From an uncultured Alphaproteobacteria bacterium (GTDB lineage: Bacteria > Pseudomonadota > Alphaproteobacteria > Rs-D84): a stretch of DNA of 64,000 bases. Of this stretch, positions 50,365 through 59,707 are shown in pieces. A program made the translations under genes and the position numbers. The stretch is taken from positions 113,349 through 177,348 of the forward strand of contig CALXLS010000002.1 of the NCBI GenBank assembly GCA_944389265.1, read 5' to 3'. Position 1 is the stretch's first letter. Every line of letters starts with the position of its first letter. Under the pieces are notes generated by a model, which saw nothing but the letters and a program-made list of their open reading frames with translations, did not search any database and was not told where the DNA came from.

Positions 50365-51465
50365 TTAAGCAGCCTTTTTCATATCGCGCTTTATGCCACG
50401 AATATATTTACGCAACTCATCTATTGGGACTAAAGAACCGTCTCTTTTTTCTGCGGACCAGTAATCCCAGCCATTATAACTTACAGAATGTTGCAGTTTT
50501 GCGGCCATTACATGAATTGAGGCCTTACCATGCAAAGAATGTGTCAACATTCCGTCACGCGTAATCATAACACGTTCTCCGTGTGGGCTTACCAGAGTCT
50601 GCCCTACGTACAACAGCCCCGCTTCTATTAATTCCTTAAAGGCAACGCGTATTTCTTCACGTTTTGGCGCAGCAACTTCGATTTCAGATAAGTCGATAGG
50701 TTTGACACTTTCAACACGTTCACGTGCTGCATTTACATAACTTTCTTCTCTATCAATACCGATAAAATTACGACCTAATTCTTTAGCCGCCGCCGCAGTT
50801 GTACCACTTCCGACGAACGGGTCCAGAATCACATCACCTGCTTTTGTTGAAGAAAGAATAACCCTTCTTAATAAATCCATAGGTTTTTGGGTATTGTGCA
50901 AACTTTTTCCATTTTCATCTTTTACACGTTCTTCACCCAAACAAATATTAATATCCCAATCTGAACGCATTTGCTTACCGCCGTTCAGTTTTTTCATAGT
51001 TTCATAATTAAATGTATATTTACCTGTTTTTCTTGGTGTCGCCCAAATCAGTGTTTCATGTGCATTAGTAAATCTTGTTCCACGGAAATTAGGCATAGGA
51101 TTAGTTTTTACCCAAACAATATCATTTAAAATCCAGAACCCTAAATCTTGTAATATAGCCCCTACTCTAAATATATTATGATAACTACCTATAACCCACA
51201 TAGCACCATCTGGTTTTAAAACTCTTTTACATTCAGTCAACCAGGCACGAGTAAAAGCATCATATTCTTCTGGACTTTCAAAAGCATCCCATGCATCACG
51301 GACTGCACGTGCCGCAGTTTGGTCTTCTGGGCGATACAAAGTCTTTGCCCCTAACTGCAAGTTATAAGGACTATCCGCGAAAACAGCATCTACTGACGCA
51401 TCGGGGATTCCGCGCATAACTTCGATACAGTCACCGATTAAAATCTTATTTAAGTATTTTTCCAT
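50365..51465 (-). CDS. ccrM: CcrM-type adenine-N6 DNA methyltransferase (GANTC)
   Basis: Cell-cycle methyltransferase typical of Alphaproteobacteria, methylating A in GANTC. The 366-residue protein shows the beta-class order: catalytic motif IV near residue 33, here DSPYNLQL where the family norm is DPPYNLQL, then the target-recognition region with the strongly conserved NPMPNFRGTRFTNAHETLIWA, and the AdoMet motif I DPFVGSGTTAAAA near 212. The C-terminal 90 residues form the RAMA domain (about 275-360) of CcrM, with YNGWDYW. Convergent with the small gene; divergent from nrdR. The ATG has no strong ribosome binding site. Confidence 0.93.
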   Translation of the reverse strand: MEKYLNKILIGDCIEVMRGIPDASVDAVFADSPYNLQLGAKTLYRPEDQTAARAVRDAWDAFESPEEYDAFTRAWLTECKRVLKPDGAMWVIGSYHNIFRVGAILQDLGFWILNDIVWVKTNPMPNFRGTRFTNAHETLIWATPRKTGKYTFNYETMKKLNGGKQMRSDWDINICLGEERVKDENGKSLHNTQKPMDLLRRVILSSTKAGDVILDPFVGSGTTAAAAKELGRNFIGIDREESYVNAARERVESVKPIDLSEIEVAAPKREEIRVAFKELIEAGLLYVGQTLVSPHGERVMITRDGMLTHSLHGKASIHVMAAKLQHSVSYNGWDYWSAEKRDGSLVPIDELRKYIRGIKRDMKKAA

Positions 51466-51642
51466 CTCTCTCTGGTCTCAAGACACATTTTATCACAAAA
51501 AGCCCCTATTAAAAAGCGCACCCTAAGCAAAGACCCACAAATAAAACACTTGATTTTTATAAAAAAGCAATTTTTTTTGAAAAAAGTGCAAAATGCAAAT
51601 TCTGCTTTACAGTTTCGGATTTGATTGCTACCGTATAGTAAT

Positions 51643-52143
51643 ATGAGATGTCCATATTGTAATTCTACAGACAGCCGGGTAACTGATTCCAGACCTGACA
51701 TAGAAGACGCGATTATTCGTCGTCGTCGTGTATGTAATCAGTGCGGAGCAAAGTTTACGACAGTTGAACGCGTACAAATGCGCGATTTAATGGTACGTAA
51801 AAACAGCGGGAAACTAGAACCATTTGACCGCGAGAAACTGCGTCGCAGTATAAAACTGGCATGTCGCAACCGCGATGTTGGTGACGAACAAATAGAAAAA
51901 CTGGTGACATCCATACATCGCAGACTTGAAACAGAAACCGCTGACGATACGGTAAGCAGTGCCATGGTTGGGCAAATGGTATCAGATTCATTATTGAACT
52001 TAGACCCGATTGCTTTCGTACGTTTTGTATCAGTATATCGTAAATTCTCAAAGATTTCTGATTTTAAGAAAATAATTGATCAAATTCCAGAAGCGGATGA
52101 AGGTGCCGCGGTTTGCCAGTTACCGAAAACATCTTTATTCTAG
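51643..52143 (+). CDS. nrdR: transcriptional repressor NrdR
   Basis: Represses ribonucleotide reductase genes according to ATP/dATP levels. The 166-residue protein has the zinc ribbon MRCPYCNSTDSRVTDSRP and CNQCGAKFTTVE at the start, then the ATP-cone domain (VRKNSGKLEPFDREKL and FVRFVSVYRKF). Full length. The ATG at 51643 starts the zinc ribbon exactly; the frame can begin at TTG 51625 but without benefit. No clear Shine-Dalgarno; a TATAGT box lies at 51635-51640. Divergent from ccrM; the lytic transglycosylase gene follows after seven bases. Confidence 0.96.
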   Translation: MRCPYCNSTDSRVTDSRPDIEDAIIRRRRVCNQCGAKFTTVERVQMRDLMVRKNSGKLEPFDREKLRRSIKLACRNRDVGDEQIEKLVTSIHRRLETETADDTVSSAMVGQMVSDSLLNLDPIAFVRFVSVYRKFSKISDFKKIIDQIPEADEGAAVCQLPKTSLF

Positions 52144-52150
52144 CAAAACC

Positions 52151-53881
52151 ATGAAAAAAATATTTACATTTTTAATAGCAATCTTTTTGCCGCTTTCTGT
52201 TTATGCGGCAGATTTACCAAATATAGACGTACTAAATGATGCAGACGCAAGTTTGTACACACAAATCTTCTTATTGCAATCCGAGGAAGAAATAAGTGCA
52301 GCGCAAAAACTAGAAAAACAATTAACAGACCCATTATTAATGAACGAGGTTTTATATCAGCGCTATATTTCAAAAACTTACCATACACGCGGTAAAGAAA
52401 TTGCATCTTGGATGGAAAAATATTATGACATGCCGGGCGCAGAAAGGATGGCAAAACTAGCAAAAATAAAAAAGGCTACTGTCCGCAGTGCAAAAGTCCC
52501 CCGCACTATAAGTGGTGGCGCATCAATAGAAACTGCGCAATCAGAAACATGGACTGCAAAAAAATATACTGGCACAACAAATACAAACATTAATAAATTT
52601 AAAAAAGCCATTCGCAGCGGTTCTACAAAAACAGCTCGATTAATATTAGAAGACCCATCTTTTAAGAAAAAACTTACAGAATCAGACTATGGTCGCCTTG
52701 CGGGTCGCTTATCATACATTTATTATACAAACGGTGAATTTGAACTCGCAAAGAAATGGGGTTTTGTGGCATCTGATGCCAAGTCAGAATACGGTCTCTG
52801 GTCAATGGGCTTATTGTACTTTAAAGAAGAAAAATTTGATGAAAGTGAAAAATATTTTAGCGAGATTTTAAAACTAGACCAAATAAATAACGCCAGAAAA
52901 ACAGAAGCGGCATTCTGGGCAGGACGTGCAGCATATGAGAATGGAAACCGTAGTGAAGCAAAAAAATATTGGAAAATAGCTGCGGCACATCCCATGGCTT
53001 TTTACGGTGCTTTGGCTTCTATAATGCTTGGCGACACACCGAAATACGAATTCTTCGAACAAGATTGCTCTGACGACGATATAGAAGAATTACGCAACAG
53101 TAAATACGGGAAAATCGCATTAGCACTATTACAAGTTGGTAAAAAAGATCGCGCAGAAGCATACTTAAAATATATGATTACTGCGAAAGTTTCTGATAAA
53201 ACATTACATGCAGTAAATTCTATTGCGACAGTATACGGTCTACCAAGAGTATCAATCCAGGCATCTAGTGTTATCCAAGACCGAGGCATCTTAGAAATTG
53301 ACGATGATATCATTTATTCTGCCCAATACCCATTACCAGACTGGGAACCTATGGGTGGTTGGTCAATAGACCGAGCACTATTGCTTGCGATAACAAAACA
53401 AGAAAGCGGATTCAGAACAACTGCTAAATCGAACGCGGGTGCTAACGGGTTAATGCAATTAATGCCAAGCACAGCAAAAAAAGTAGCCCGCGAAAACAAA
53501 GTTAACTTATCCGATATGGATATGTCCAATCCAGAACACAATATGTTCTTAGGTCAACAATATATAGTAGATTTACTGTCTCATCCTAATATAAACAACA
53601 ATATTATAAAAATGCTTGCCGCATATAATGCAGGTATGGGGACATTAGTAAAGTTTGAAAAATCTTTTGAAACATATGACCCTCTATTATATATAGAAAG
53701 TTTCCCTGCTTATGAAACTCGTAGTTATATAAAAAGAGTTATGTCAAATATGTGGCTATACCGCGCAAGGTTAAACCAGCCATTAACATCTATGAAAGAA
53801 CTAGCAAACTCAGAATGGCCGCTATATAACAGCGAAGATGAATATGTACAAAAGCAAATTGCTGATAGAATGTCCATATAA
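52151..53881 (+). CDS. soluble lytic murein transglycosylase (Slt-like)
   Basis: Periplasmic enzyme that cleaves the glycan strand with formation of 1,6-anhydro-MurNAc. The 576-residue protein has a signal peptide (ending SVYAA), a long helical repeat region (about 60-390) like the ring of Slt70, and an SLT domain with the catalytic Glu in TKQESGFRTTAKSNAGA near residue 420, followed by GLMQLMPSTAK and NAGMG. The ATG at 52151 lies seven bases after the nrdR stop, and the frame overlaps nrdR only if extended. Cotranscribed with nrdR; a terminator follows. Confidence 0.93.
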   Translation: MKKIFTFLIAIFLPLSVYAADLPNIDVLNDADASLYTQIFLLQSEEEISAAQKLEKQLTDPLLMNEVLYQRYISKTYHTRGKEIASWMEKYYDMPGAERMAKLAKIKKATVRSAKVPRTISGGASIETAQSETWTAKKYTGTTNTNINKFKKAIRSGSTKTARLILEDPSFKKKLTESDYGRLAGRLSYIYYTNGEFELAKKWGFVASDAKSEYGLWSMGLLYFKEEKFDESEKYFSEILKLDQINNARKTEAAFWAGRAAYENGNRSEAKKYWKIAAAHPMAFYGALASIMLGDTPKYEFFEQDCSDDDIEELRNSKYGKIALALLQVGKKDRAEAYLKYMITAKVSDKTLHAVNSIATVYGLPRVSIQASSVIQDRGILEIDDDIIYSAQYPLPDWEPMGGWSIDRALLLAITKQESGFRTTAKSNAGANGLMQLMPSTAKKVARENKVNLSDMDMSNPEHNMFLGQQYIVDLLSHPNINNNIIKMLAAYNAGMGTLVKFEKSFETYDPLLYIESFPAYETRSYIKRVMSNMWLYRARLNQPLTSMKELANSEWPLYNSEDEYVQKQIADRMSI

Positions 53882-53908
53882 AAAAGCCTCTTAAAAGAGG
53901 ATTTTTCT
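53880..53908 (+). terminator. Rho-independent terminator after the lytic transglycosylase
   Basis: GCCTCT-TAAA-AGAGG hairpin followed by ATTTTTC, immediately after the stop codon. Confidence 0.8.
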
Positions 53909-53958
53909 AAACAAATTAATTTAATTATATTTAATAATATGGTATCTTTTTGGCTATC

Positions 53959-54585
53959 ATGAAAATAATACCAGATTTTTCATTAGAAAAAGAAAGTGGT
54001 TTCGATTTAGTTGCCGGTGTTGACGAGGCAGGTCGCGGACCATTATGCGGCCCAGTTGTTGCAGCAGCAGTCATATTTCCTAATCACGAAATAGAAATTC
54101 CAGTAATAATTCGTGACTCCAAACAAATGACACCACATATGCGCGCAGTCGCTTATGAATGGATTACAAATAATACAATATGGGCTTGTGCAGAATGCAG
54201 TCCAAGCGAAATAGACGAATTAAATATTTTATGGGCATCAATGCTGGCCATGCAACGTGCAGTAAAAAAATTAAGTTCATCACCCCAGTTTTGCTTAATA
54301 GACGGGAACAGATTGCCTAAAGATTTAATAGGTAAACCTATTGTAAAAGGTGATGCAAAGTCATTATCTATTGCTGCAGCATCGATAATTGCGAAAGAAA
54401 CCAGGGACAAAATTATGCACGAGCTTGCAAAACAGTACCCTGAATATGGGTGGGATAAAAATGCGGGTTATCCAACGGCATCTCATTTGCAAGCGATAGA
54501 TAAATATGGTATAAACATGCATTATAGAAAAAGTTTTGGTCCAATAAAGGAAAGGATAAAAAATGGAACTAAGAACAATTACTAA
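53959..54585 (+). CDS. rnhB: ribonuclease HII
   Basis: Removes ribonucleotides from DNA and RNA from hybrids. The 208-residue protein has the catalytic DEAGRGPLCGPVVAAA (Asp, Glu) near residue 25, RDSKQM near 55, GDAKSLSIAAASI-like GDAKS near 134 and the late Asp in the YPEYGWDKNAGYPT block. I start at ATG 53959; a TTG at 53950 is possible. Neither has a good ribosome binding site, and an AT-rich -10-like region directly precedes, so a short leader is likely. Its end overlaps pgk by 23 bases. Confidence 0.95.
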   Translation: MKIIPDFSLEKESGFDLVAGVDEAGRGPLCGPVVAAAVIFPNHEIEIPVIIRDSKQMTPHMRAVAYEWITNNTIWACAECSPSEIDELNILWASMLAMQRAVKKLSSSPQFCLIDGNRLPKDLIGKPIVKGDAKSLSIAAASIIAKETRDKIMHELAKQYPEYGWDKNAGYPTASHLQAIDKYGINMHYRKSFGPIKERIKNGTKNNY

Positions 54586-55732
54586 TATTGACGTTCGCGG
54601 AAAATTCATTTTATTACGCGATGACTTCAATGTCCAAATAGTAGACGGTAAAATCACCGACGCGTTCAGAATTCAACAAAGTATGCCTACAATCGAATAC
54701 TTAAGAAAATCTGGTGCAAAAATCGCAATTTGTGCACATCTTGGTCGCCCAAAAGGAACAAGAAATATGGAATATAGTTTAGCACCAGTTGCAGAATATA
54801 TGAAAATACCTTTAATTTCTGACTGCCTTGATAAAGATTTTATGAAAGATATGAAGGAAGGCGATATTGTTTTGCTTGAGAACGTTCGTTTTTATCCTGG
54901 CGAGGAAGCAAATGACCCTACTTTTTCTGCCGAATTAGCAAAAGGTTTTGATATTTTTGTAAATGACGCTTTTGCAGTATCTCATCGTGCACATGCAAGC
55001 ACAGTTGGTGTGGCAGAAATTTTGCCTTCTTATGCAGGCAGACTATTAGCATCAGAAATATCTCATTTAAGTAATGTTATGGCAAATCCGAAACGTCCCC
55101 TGCTCTCAATAGTTGCAGGCAGCAAAGTTTCAACAAAAATAGGGGTATTAAAAGCACTAGCAAAACTATCGGACACACTGATTATAGGTGGGGCACTTGG
55201 CACAACATTTAATTATGCGCTTGGTGGTAAGGTAGGAAATTCTTTGTATGAAGCAGACCAAAAAGATACCGCACTGGAAATTTTGGAATATGCAAAACAA
55301 AACGATTGTGAAGTTTTATTACCACTAGATAAAGGTGTTGCAAAAGAATTTACTCGTGATGCAAAACGAGCAAACAAAAACTTTAATGAAATAGAAGATG
55401 ACGATGTAATAATTGATGCAGGTGAAGAAACGACAAAACGAGATATAGAGGTAATACGTTCTGCCGCGACAGTTATTTGGAACGGGACAGTAGGTATGGC
55501 AGAATGGATGCCGACATGGTCATACGGTTCTTTCGCTTTGGCGAAAGCAATAGCAGAACAAACACGTGCAGGAAAACTAGAAAGCATCGTCGGTGGTGGT
55601 GATACCGTTGCTGCCCTAGAAGCGTGCGGGGTAAAAGACGATATAACATATGTATCAACTGGTGGAGGCGCATTCTTAGAATTCATTGAAGGCCGAACTT
55701 TACCGGGCATTGCAATTTTAGAAGATAAATAA
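54563..55732 (+). CDS. pgk: phosphoglycerate kinase
   Basis: Glycolytic enzyme: 1,3-bisphosphoglycerate plus ADP to 3-phosphoglycerate plus ATP. The 389-residue protein has the substrate motif LLRDDFNVQ near residue 19 (family norm is R.D.NVP, here NVQ), HLGRPKGTRN near 60, and the nucleotide loop GGGDTVAALEACG near 340, with a final STGGGAFLEFIEG. AAAGGAT lies upstream within rnhB, so the two are coupled by overlap. A terminator follows. Confidence 0.97.
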   Translation: MELRTITNIDVRGKFILLRDDFNVQIVDGKITDAFRIQQSMPTIEYLRKSGAKIAICAHLGRPKGTRNMEYSLAPVAEYMKIPLISDCLDKDFMKDMKEGDIVLLENVRFYPGEEANDPTFSAELAKGFDIFVNDAFAVSHRAHASTVGVAEILPSYAGRLLASEISHLSNVMANPKRPLLSIVAGSKVSTKIGVLKALAKLSDTLIIGGALGTTFNYALGGKVGNSLYEADQKDTALEILEYAKQNDCEVLLPLDKGVAKEFTRDAKRANKNFNEIEDDDVIIDAGEETTKRDIEVIRSAATVIWNGTVGMAEWMPTWSYGSFALAKAIAEQTRAGKLESIVGGGDTVAALEACGVKDDITYVSTGGGAFLEFIEGRTLPGIAILEDK

Positions 55733-55738
55733 AGAATA

Positions 55739-55771
55739 AAAATATTCCACTAAATTGTGGGATATTTTTTA
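55739..55771 (+). terminator. Rho-independent terminator of pgk
   Basis: AATATTCCAC / GTGGGATATT stem (one G-T pair) followed by a T run, eight bases after the stop. Confidence 0.85.
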
Positions 55772-55809
55772 GTAAAATACTTTTTATGTTCACACAAGAA
55801 AAAATATAA

Positions 55810-55843
55810 TAAAAAAATACTCGCCAAATTATGGCGAGTATTT
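55810..55843 (-). terminator. Rho-independent terminator of the DsbA-like gene
   Basis: ATACTCGCC / GGCGAGTAT stem with a T run on the minus strand, before the stop codon at 55863. Confidence 0.85.
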
Positions 55844-55862
55844 AATTTGCAATTAATCAGAA

Positions 55863-56690
55863 TTAGTCATTCAAAGCATCGTTAATCTGAGCATAAGGTA
55901 TTGCACCTGGGAATGCTTGTTCACCGATGATTAAGAATGGTGTACCGCTGATTTCGAACTGCTGAGCCAAATCACGAACGTTTCTCAATTCATTCGCAAC
56001 AACTTCACCGTTCATGTCTTCTTTCAACTTTGCAGTATCCAAACCTGCTTCTTCTGCCATTTTCATAACATTTGCTTCAACTTTTTCGGCAATTTTTGAC
56101 TGATCTTTCAAATCGTCCTGAGTATAGAATTCACGAGTCATTAACATATCTGTTAATTTTGCTGCTTTTTCTGGGCTCTGTAATTTAGCAGCAATAACTG
56201 CCTTTGCAGGACCATCAGACAAAGGACCATGAATAGAGAAATTCTTTACAACTACGCGAACATCGTCACGTTCTGCCAAAACTCTATCCAATTCTCCGTG
56301 TACACGACGGCAGTATGGGCAAGAGAAATCTGTCCAGACATAAATTGTTTTTTTCGCGTCACGATTACCCAAAACTGGGGCATTAGCCATCATTTTTTCG
56401 CCTTCAGAACGAACCATTTTGCGAATTTGTTTATTTTTTTCAGCTTGCTGCTGTTCTTGCATACCGTTTACCATTTCCTGAACGATTACAGGGTTTACTG
56501 CTGTTAGGTAATAAGGTACATACAAGCGGCAGATACTGCCAGAAATCAAAATGATTGAAATCAATTTGATAGATTTATGCAAAATAACATTTTTTGTAGA
56601 AGGTTTTTTCCCGTCACCTTTTGGCAACATCATGCCACCAAACATGAACAGAAGAATACCAACCACTAGAACCAAAATTGTCCAAGTCAT
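55863..56690 (-). CDS. membrane-anchored DsbA-family thiol oxidoreductase
   Basis: Thioredoxin-fold protein facing the periplasm. The 275-residue protein has two hydrophobic segments near the start (about 1-21 and 40-62, so a hairpin or double anchor), a Gln/Glu-rich linker, and a DsbA domain with the redox motif FSCPYCRRVH near residue 125 and the cis-Pro loop SGTPFLIIG near 250. Helical insertion between them contains the substrate groove. Close to the Com1/DsbD-gamma-like class of alphaproteobacterial DsbA homologues. It could form disulfides in the many Cys-rich secreted proteins of this window. GGAGAAAG precedes the ATG. Confidence 0.88.
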   Translation of the reverse strand: MTWTILVLVVGILLFMFGGMMLPKGDGKKPSTKNVILHKSIKLISIILISGSICRLYVPYYLTAVNPVIVQEMVNGMQEQQQAEKNKQIRKMVRSEGEKMMANAPVLGNRDAKKTIYVWTDFSCPYCRRVHGELDRVLAERDDVRVVVKNFSIHGPLSDGPAKAVIAAKLQSPEKAAKLTDMLMTREFYTQDDLKDQSKIAEKVEANVMKMAEEAGLDTAKLKEDMNGEVVANELRNVRDLAQQFEISGTPFLIIGEQAFPGAIPYAQINDALND

Positions 56691-56768
56691 AGTCTTTCTC
56701 CTTTTCTGTTGAACGAATTAACAATAGTCAAAAATTCCGTAAAGTGCAAGAAAAAATAAATAAAAAAA

Positions 56769-57428
56769 TCATAAATATTTTTGCATCAAAAACTTTCTTG
56801 CCAATGGCAAAACAACGCCTTGATTATCACAAACATTCTGAATAAAACGACCTGTAATATCTAAATTTAACGGTAATTTATATATTATATTAAGATATGG
56901 TGCCGCACAGGTTTCACAAACTGCGCGTCCAGTTTTTGGTGACAAATACTTTAAATTATCTCGCGTACCGCAACCAGAACAGCAAGTTAAGTTCAAGGCA
57001 TATCCCAAATCACTTAACAAATCAATTTCCCATTTTAAATACGCTTGCTCTGCATTCTGATTTATTAATCCTTGCAATAAAACAAGTGTCGAATTATATA
57101 AATTCTCGTATTTTTCTCTTTCTGGCAACAAAGCATCAATTAATGCAAAAGCACTATTCACGAACATCAAAGAAGATTGGTTTGCCATTAAACTCGCAAC
57201 CAAATTTCTTTCTGCCTCCCAATGGAATACACCCAACTGAAAGTCCACACGTGCATTCCACGTAACTGTTCCAACCTGCCCTATTAAAGGTTTATTTTTC
57301 TTTGCCACCTGTGCGCCTCGCATCATACCGACTAATATACCATAATCATAAGTAAAAAAGCGCGCCAACGAATCGCGTTCTCCCAAAGGTTTTAAAGAAA
57401 TCAAAATACCAACAGACTCAAATTTCAT
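56769..57428 (-). CDS. recO: DNA repair protein RecO
   Basis: Mediates RecA loading in the RecFOR pathway. The 219-residue protein has the N-terminal OB fold (about 1-80, GILISLKPLGERDSLARFFT), then a helical domain with a four-Cys zinc site: CCSGCGTRDNLKYL near residue 150 and AVCETCAAPY near 170. The length is a little short of the usual 230-250 residues. The ATG at 57428 has weak upstream pairing. It stands alone on the minus strand between DsbA-like and rplI. Confidence 0.94.
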   Translation of the reverse strand: MKFESVGILISLKPLGERDSLARFFTYDYGILVGMMRGAQVAKKNKPLIGQVGTVTWNARVDFQLGVFHWEAERNLVASLMANQSSLMFVNSAFALIDALLPEREKYENLYNSTLVLLQGLINQNAEQAYLKWEIDLLSDLGYALNLTCCSGCGTRDNLKYLSPKTGRAVCETCAAPYLNIIYKLPLNLDITGRFIQNVCDNQGVVLPLARKFLMQKYL

Positions 57429-57483
57429 AAGAATGATTTTATACCATTATAAACAATATTATCAATCACAGATTAAAAAAACA

Positions 57484-57508
57484 AACCCGCCTAAGGCGGG
57501 TTTATCTT
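57484..57508 (-). terminator. Rho-independent terminator of rplI
   Basis: AAACCCGCC-TAA-GGCGGGTTT hairpin with a T run on the minus strand, after the rplI stop codon. Confidence 0.88.
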
Positions 57509-57522
57509 TACTTAGAAAAATC

Positions 57523-58110
57523 TTATTCTGCATCTGCAACTTTTTCTTCAGATTTTTCTTCTTTCTTTTCTTCCGCTTTTTCTTCTGCTGCTGCGGTTTC
57601 TTCTTCAACTTTCTTTGTACCGAAAGTCAAAACCTTACCAGCAACAAGAGCGTCTATTTCATCTTGTGTCTGTGCAACATAGATTTTTACAGGAACAATT
57701 ACATCTGGATGCAAAGCAATTTTTGTATCGAATGCACCAATAGATTTAATTGGGCTACCCAACATAACCTGTGCAGATTCGACATTTACACCTGCAACTT
57801 CTTTCAATGTACGTGCAATATCGCGCGTTGATACAGAACCATACAACTGACCTGTATCACCAGCCTGACGAATCATGTACAATTTTGCGTTTTTAACTGC
57901 ATCTACATTTGCTTCTGCATTTTTCTTTGCAGCATCTTGACGAGCCTGCAATTCTGCTTTCTTTGCTTCAAACAACGCGACATTTTCACGTGTCCAGCGC
58001 ATAGCCTTGCCATTTGGCAACAAATAATTACGTGCGAAACCAGTTTTTACTTCAACTGTATCACCGATATTACCTAATTTAGTAACTTTTTCTGTCAAAA
58101 TAACTTTCAT
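57523..58110 (-). CDS. rplI: 50S ribosomal protein L9 with acidic tail
   Basis: Large-subunit protein bridging to the next ribosome in polysomes. Residues 1-150 give the two-lobed L9 (MKVILTEKVTKLGNIGDTVEVK, GFARNYLLPNGKA, and the C-lobe). The 195-residue total includes a tail of about 40 residues rich in E, K and A (AAAEEKAEEKKEEKSEEK), as in other Alphaproteobacteria. Third gene of rpsF-rpsR-rplI, 48 bases after rpsR. AAAGGAC precedes the ATG. Confidence 0.97.
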   Translation of the reverse strand: MKVILTEKVTKLGNIGDTVEVKTGFARNYLLPNGKAMRWTRENVALFEAKKAELQARQDAAKKNAEANVDAVKNAKLYMIRQAGDTGQLYGSVSTRDIARTLKEVAGVNVESAQVMLGSPIKSIGAFDTKIALHPDVIVPVKIYVAQTQDEIDALVAGKVLTFGTKKVEEETAAAEEKAEEKKEEKSEEKVADAE

Positions 58111-58158
58111 AATCTGTCCTTTTTCAAGTTAGAGAATTAATCCCAAATATTAAAATTT

Positions 58159-58386
58159 TTAGCCTAAATTGTTACGAACGAATGGTAACAACCCCAGATG
58201 ACGAGCACGTTTAATAGCAGTTGCTAATTCACGTTGATCTTTCTGAGAAACACCACTTATACGACTTGGAACGATTTTACCACGTTCTGTGATATAATGA
58301 GACAAAGTTTTTATATCTTTATAATCAATAACCTTGCCCTTTAAAGGGTTAGATTTTTTACGATAAATTGCTGCACGAACTGCCAT
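58159..58386 (-). CDS. rpsR: 30S ribosomal protein S18
   Basis: A 75-residue small-subunit protein that pairs with S6. The core [22 protein letters not shown] and the basic [14 protein letters not shown] are conserved. The N-terminal zinc-type cysteines found in some S18 are absent, as in the C- form. Its ATG overlaps the rpsF stop by one base. Confidence 0.97.
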   Translation of the reverse strand: MAVRAAIYRKKSNPLKGKVIDYKDIKTLSHYITERGKIVPSRISGVSQKDQRELATAIKRARHLGLLPFVRNNLG

Positions 58387-58724
58387 TATTCAACCTCTTC
58401 GTTATTCTTTTTCATCATTATGGATGGTGTTGTTGCTAATTCATCAACACGAACGTTCAAGAAACGGATAACGTCTTCATCAATACGTGAGCGACGTTCT
58501 AATTCTGCAACTTTATCACCAGGCAATTCGATATTTAACATAACGTAATGTGCTTTACGGTTTTTACGGATAACATATGCTAAATTTTTCAATCCCCAGA
58601 ATTCTGTGGATTTAACATCGCCACCCAATTCTTTAATAATTTCAGTAAATTTTGCCGCTTTTTCTTTAACCTGCGGTTCAGTCAAGTCCTGGCGGAAAAC
58701 CAAGACACTTTCATAATAAGCCAT
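58386..58724 (-). CDS. rpsF: 30S ribosomal protein S6
   Basis: A 112-residue small-subunit protein. The start [19 protein letters not shown], the ferredoxin-like fold and [22 protein letters not shown] are typical. I start at 58724, preceded by AAAGGAAAT; the frame extends to 58760 without support. First gene of the rpsF-rpsR-rplI operon. Confidence 0.96.
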   Translation of the reverse strand: MAYYESVLVFRQDLTEPQVKEKAAKFTEIIKELGGDVKSTEFWGLKNLAYVIRKNRKAHYVMLNIELPGDKVAELERRSRIDEDVIRFLNVRVDELATTPSIMMKKNNEEVE

Positions 58725-58866
58725 TTTATTTCCTTTGGTCTTAACAGCCGACGACCCCATGTCATCAGCAGGAACGCCATCAATTATGCAAAAAATTTTA
58801 ACAAAATCAAGTATTTTCTAAAAAGACTCAATCGGATAAAGACGATAAGTTTATAAATAATCCCTA

Positions 58867-58896
58867 TTGACTTAAATTATTAAAATTTACTATCAT
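58867..58896 (+). promoter_or_regulatory. promoter of the MotA/OmpA-like pair
   Basis: TTGACT (58867-58872), 18 bases, TATCAT (58891-58896), followed by AGAGAG before the ATG at 58919. Confidence 0.6.
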
Positions 58897-58918
58897 TTAT
58901 ATATAAAAGAGAGATTGC

Positions 58919-59680
58919 ATGACAAATCAGTTTCATAGAACGCTTAATCGTATGGCATTTTTTACTGCTTTACTTGCGGCAGGTTTAATTTTGTTTTATG
59001 AACCATTTTTGCGTATAGCCAGCGCAAACATATTCTTAAATGGTATAATTATTGGTACAACCCTGTTTGGTATTGGTCTAAGTTTCATAGAAATATTTAA
59101 ATTATTACCTGAATATAGATGGGCAAGTGCTTATTTCAGGGGGAAAAAAAATGTTGAACTTCCACCTCGGTTATTAAGACCGGTTGCATTAATTTTACGT
59201 GCTCGCCCGACAAGAATATCTACTGCAACCCTACAAAGCATGTTAGATATGATTTTAATGCGCTTTGAAGATTCACGTGAATCTATCAGATACATAACCA
59301 ATACTCTTATTTTCTTAGGGTTATTGGGTACGTTTTGGGGGTTAATAATTACAGTTGGTGGTTTTGCGGATTTAATCGGCAGTCTGAACTTTGATGATAC
59401 TGCTGTACTAAGTGTTATGCAAGAAGGTTTGTCTAAACCTTTATCAGGTATGGCAACTGCATTTACAAGTTCGTTAATGGGGCTTGCAGGCAGTCTGATG
59501 ATTGGCTTTTTGGGTTTACAAGTTCAGCTGGCTCAGAATGCGATATTCAATGAACTAGAAGATTATTTATCTGCTCATACAACACCTGTAATTCCAGACA
59601 CAACGGAAACTATAAACACAGCAGCAAAAGAAATAAATAAAAACATTCAAGAACTGCAAAAAACAGTTTCGGAATTATAA
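58919..59680 (+). CDS. MotA/TolQ/ExbB-type proton channel protein
   Basis: A 253-residue inner-membrane protein. Two N-terminal helices (about 12-32 and 40-60), then a cytoplasmic region, then two more helices (about 128-150 and 175-200) with FLGLLGTFWGLIITVGG and GLSKPLSGMATAFTSSLMG, the latter being the pore helix pattern of the MotA/TolQ/ExbB superfamily. The last 45 residues form a coiled coil. The next gene encodes an OmpA/MotB-like partner, 27 bases later. No flagellar or Tol/Ton gene adjoins, so the pair probably forms an independent ion-driven motor of unknown task. Confidence 0.85.
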   Translation: MTNQFHRTLNRMAFFTALLAAGLILFYEPFLRIASANIFLNGIIIGTTLFGIGLSFIEIFKLLPEYRWASAYFRGKKNVELPPRLLRPVALILRARPTRISTATLQSMLDMILMRFEDSRESIRYITNTLIFLGLLGTFWGLIITVGGFADLIGSLNFDDTAVLSVMQEGLSKPLSGMATAFTSSLMGLAGSLMIGFLGLQVQLAQNAIFNELEDYLSAHTTPVIPDTTETINTAAKEINKNIQELQKTVSEL

Positions 59681-59707
59681 AAAATATTAAGCGAGAGGGA
59701 AAAACAA

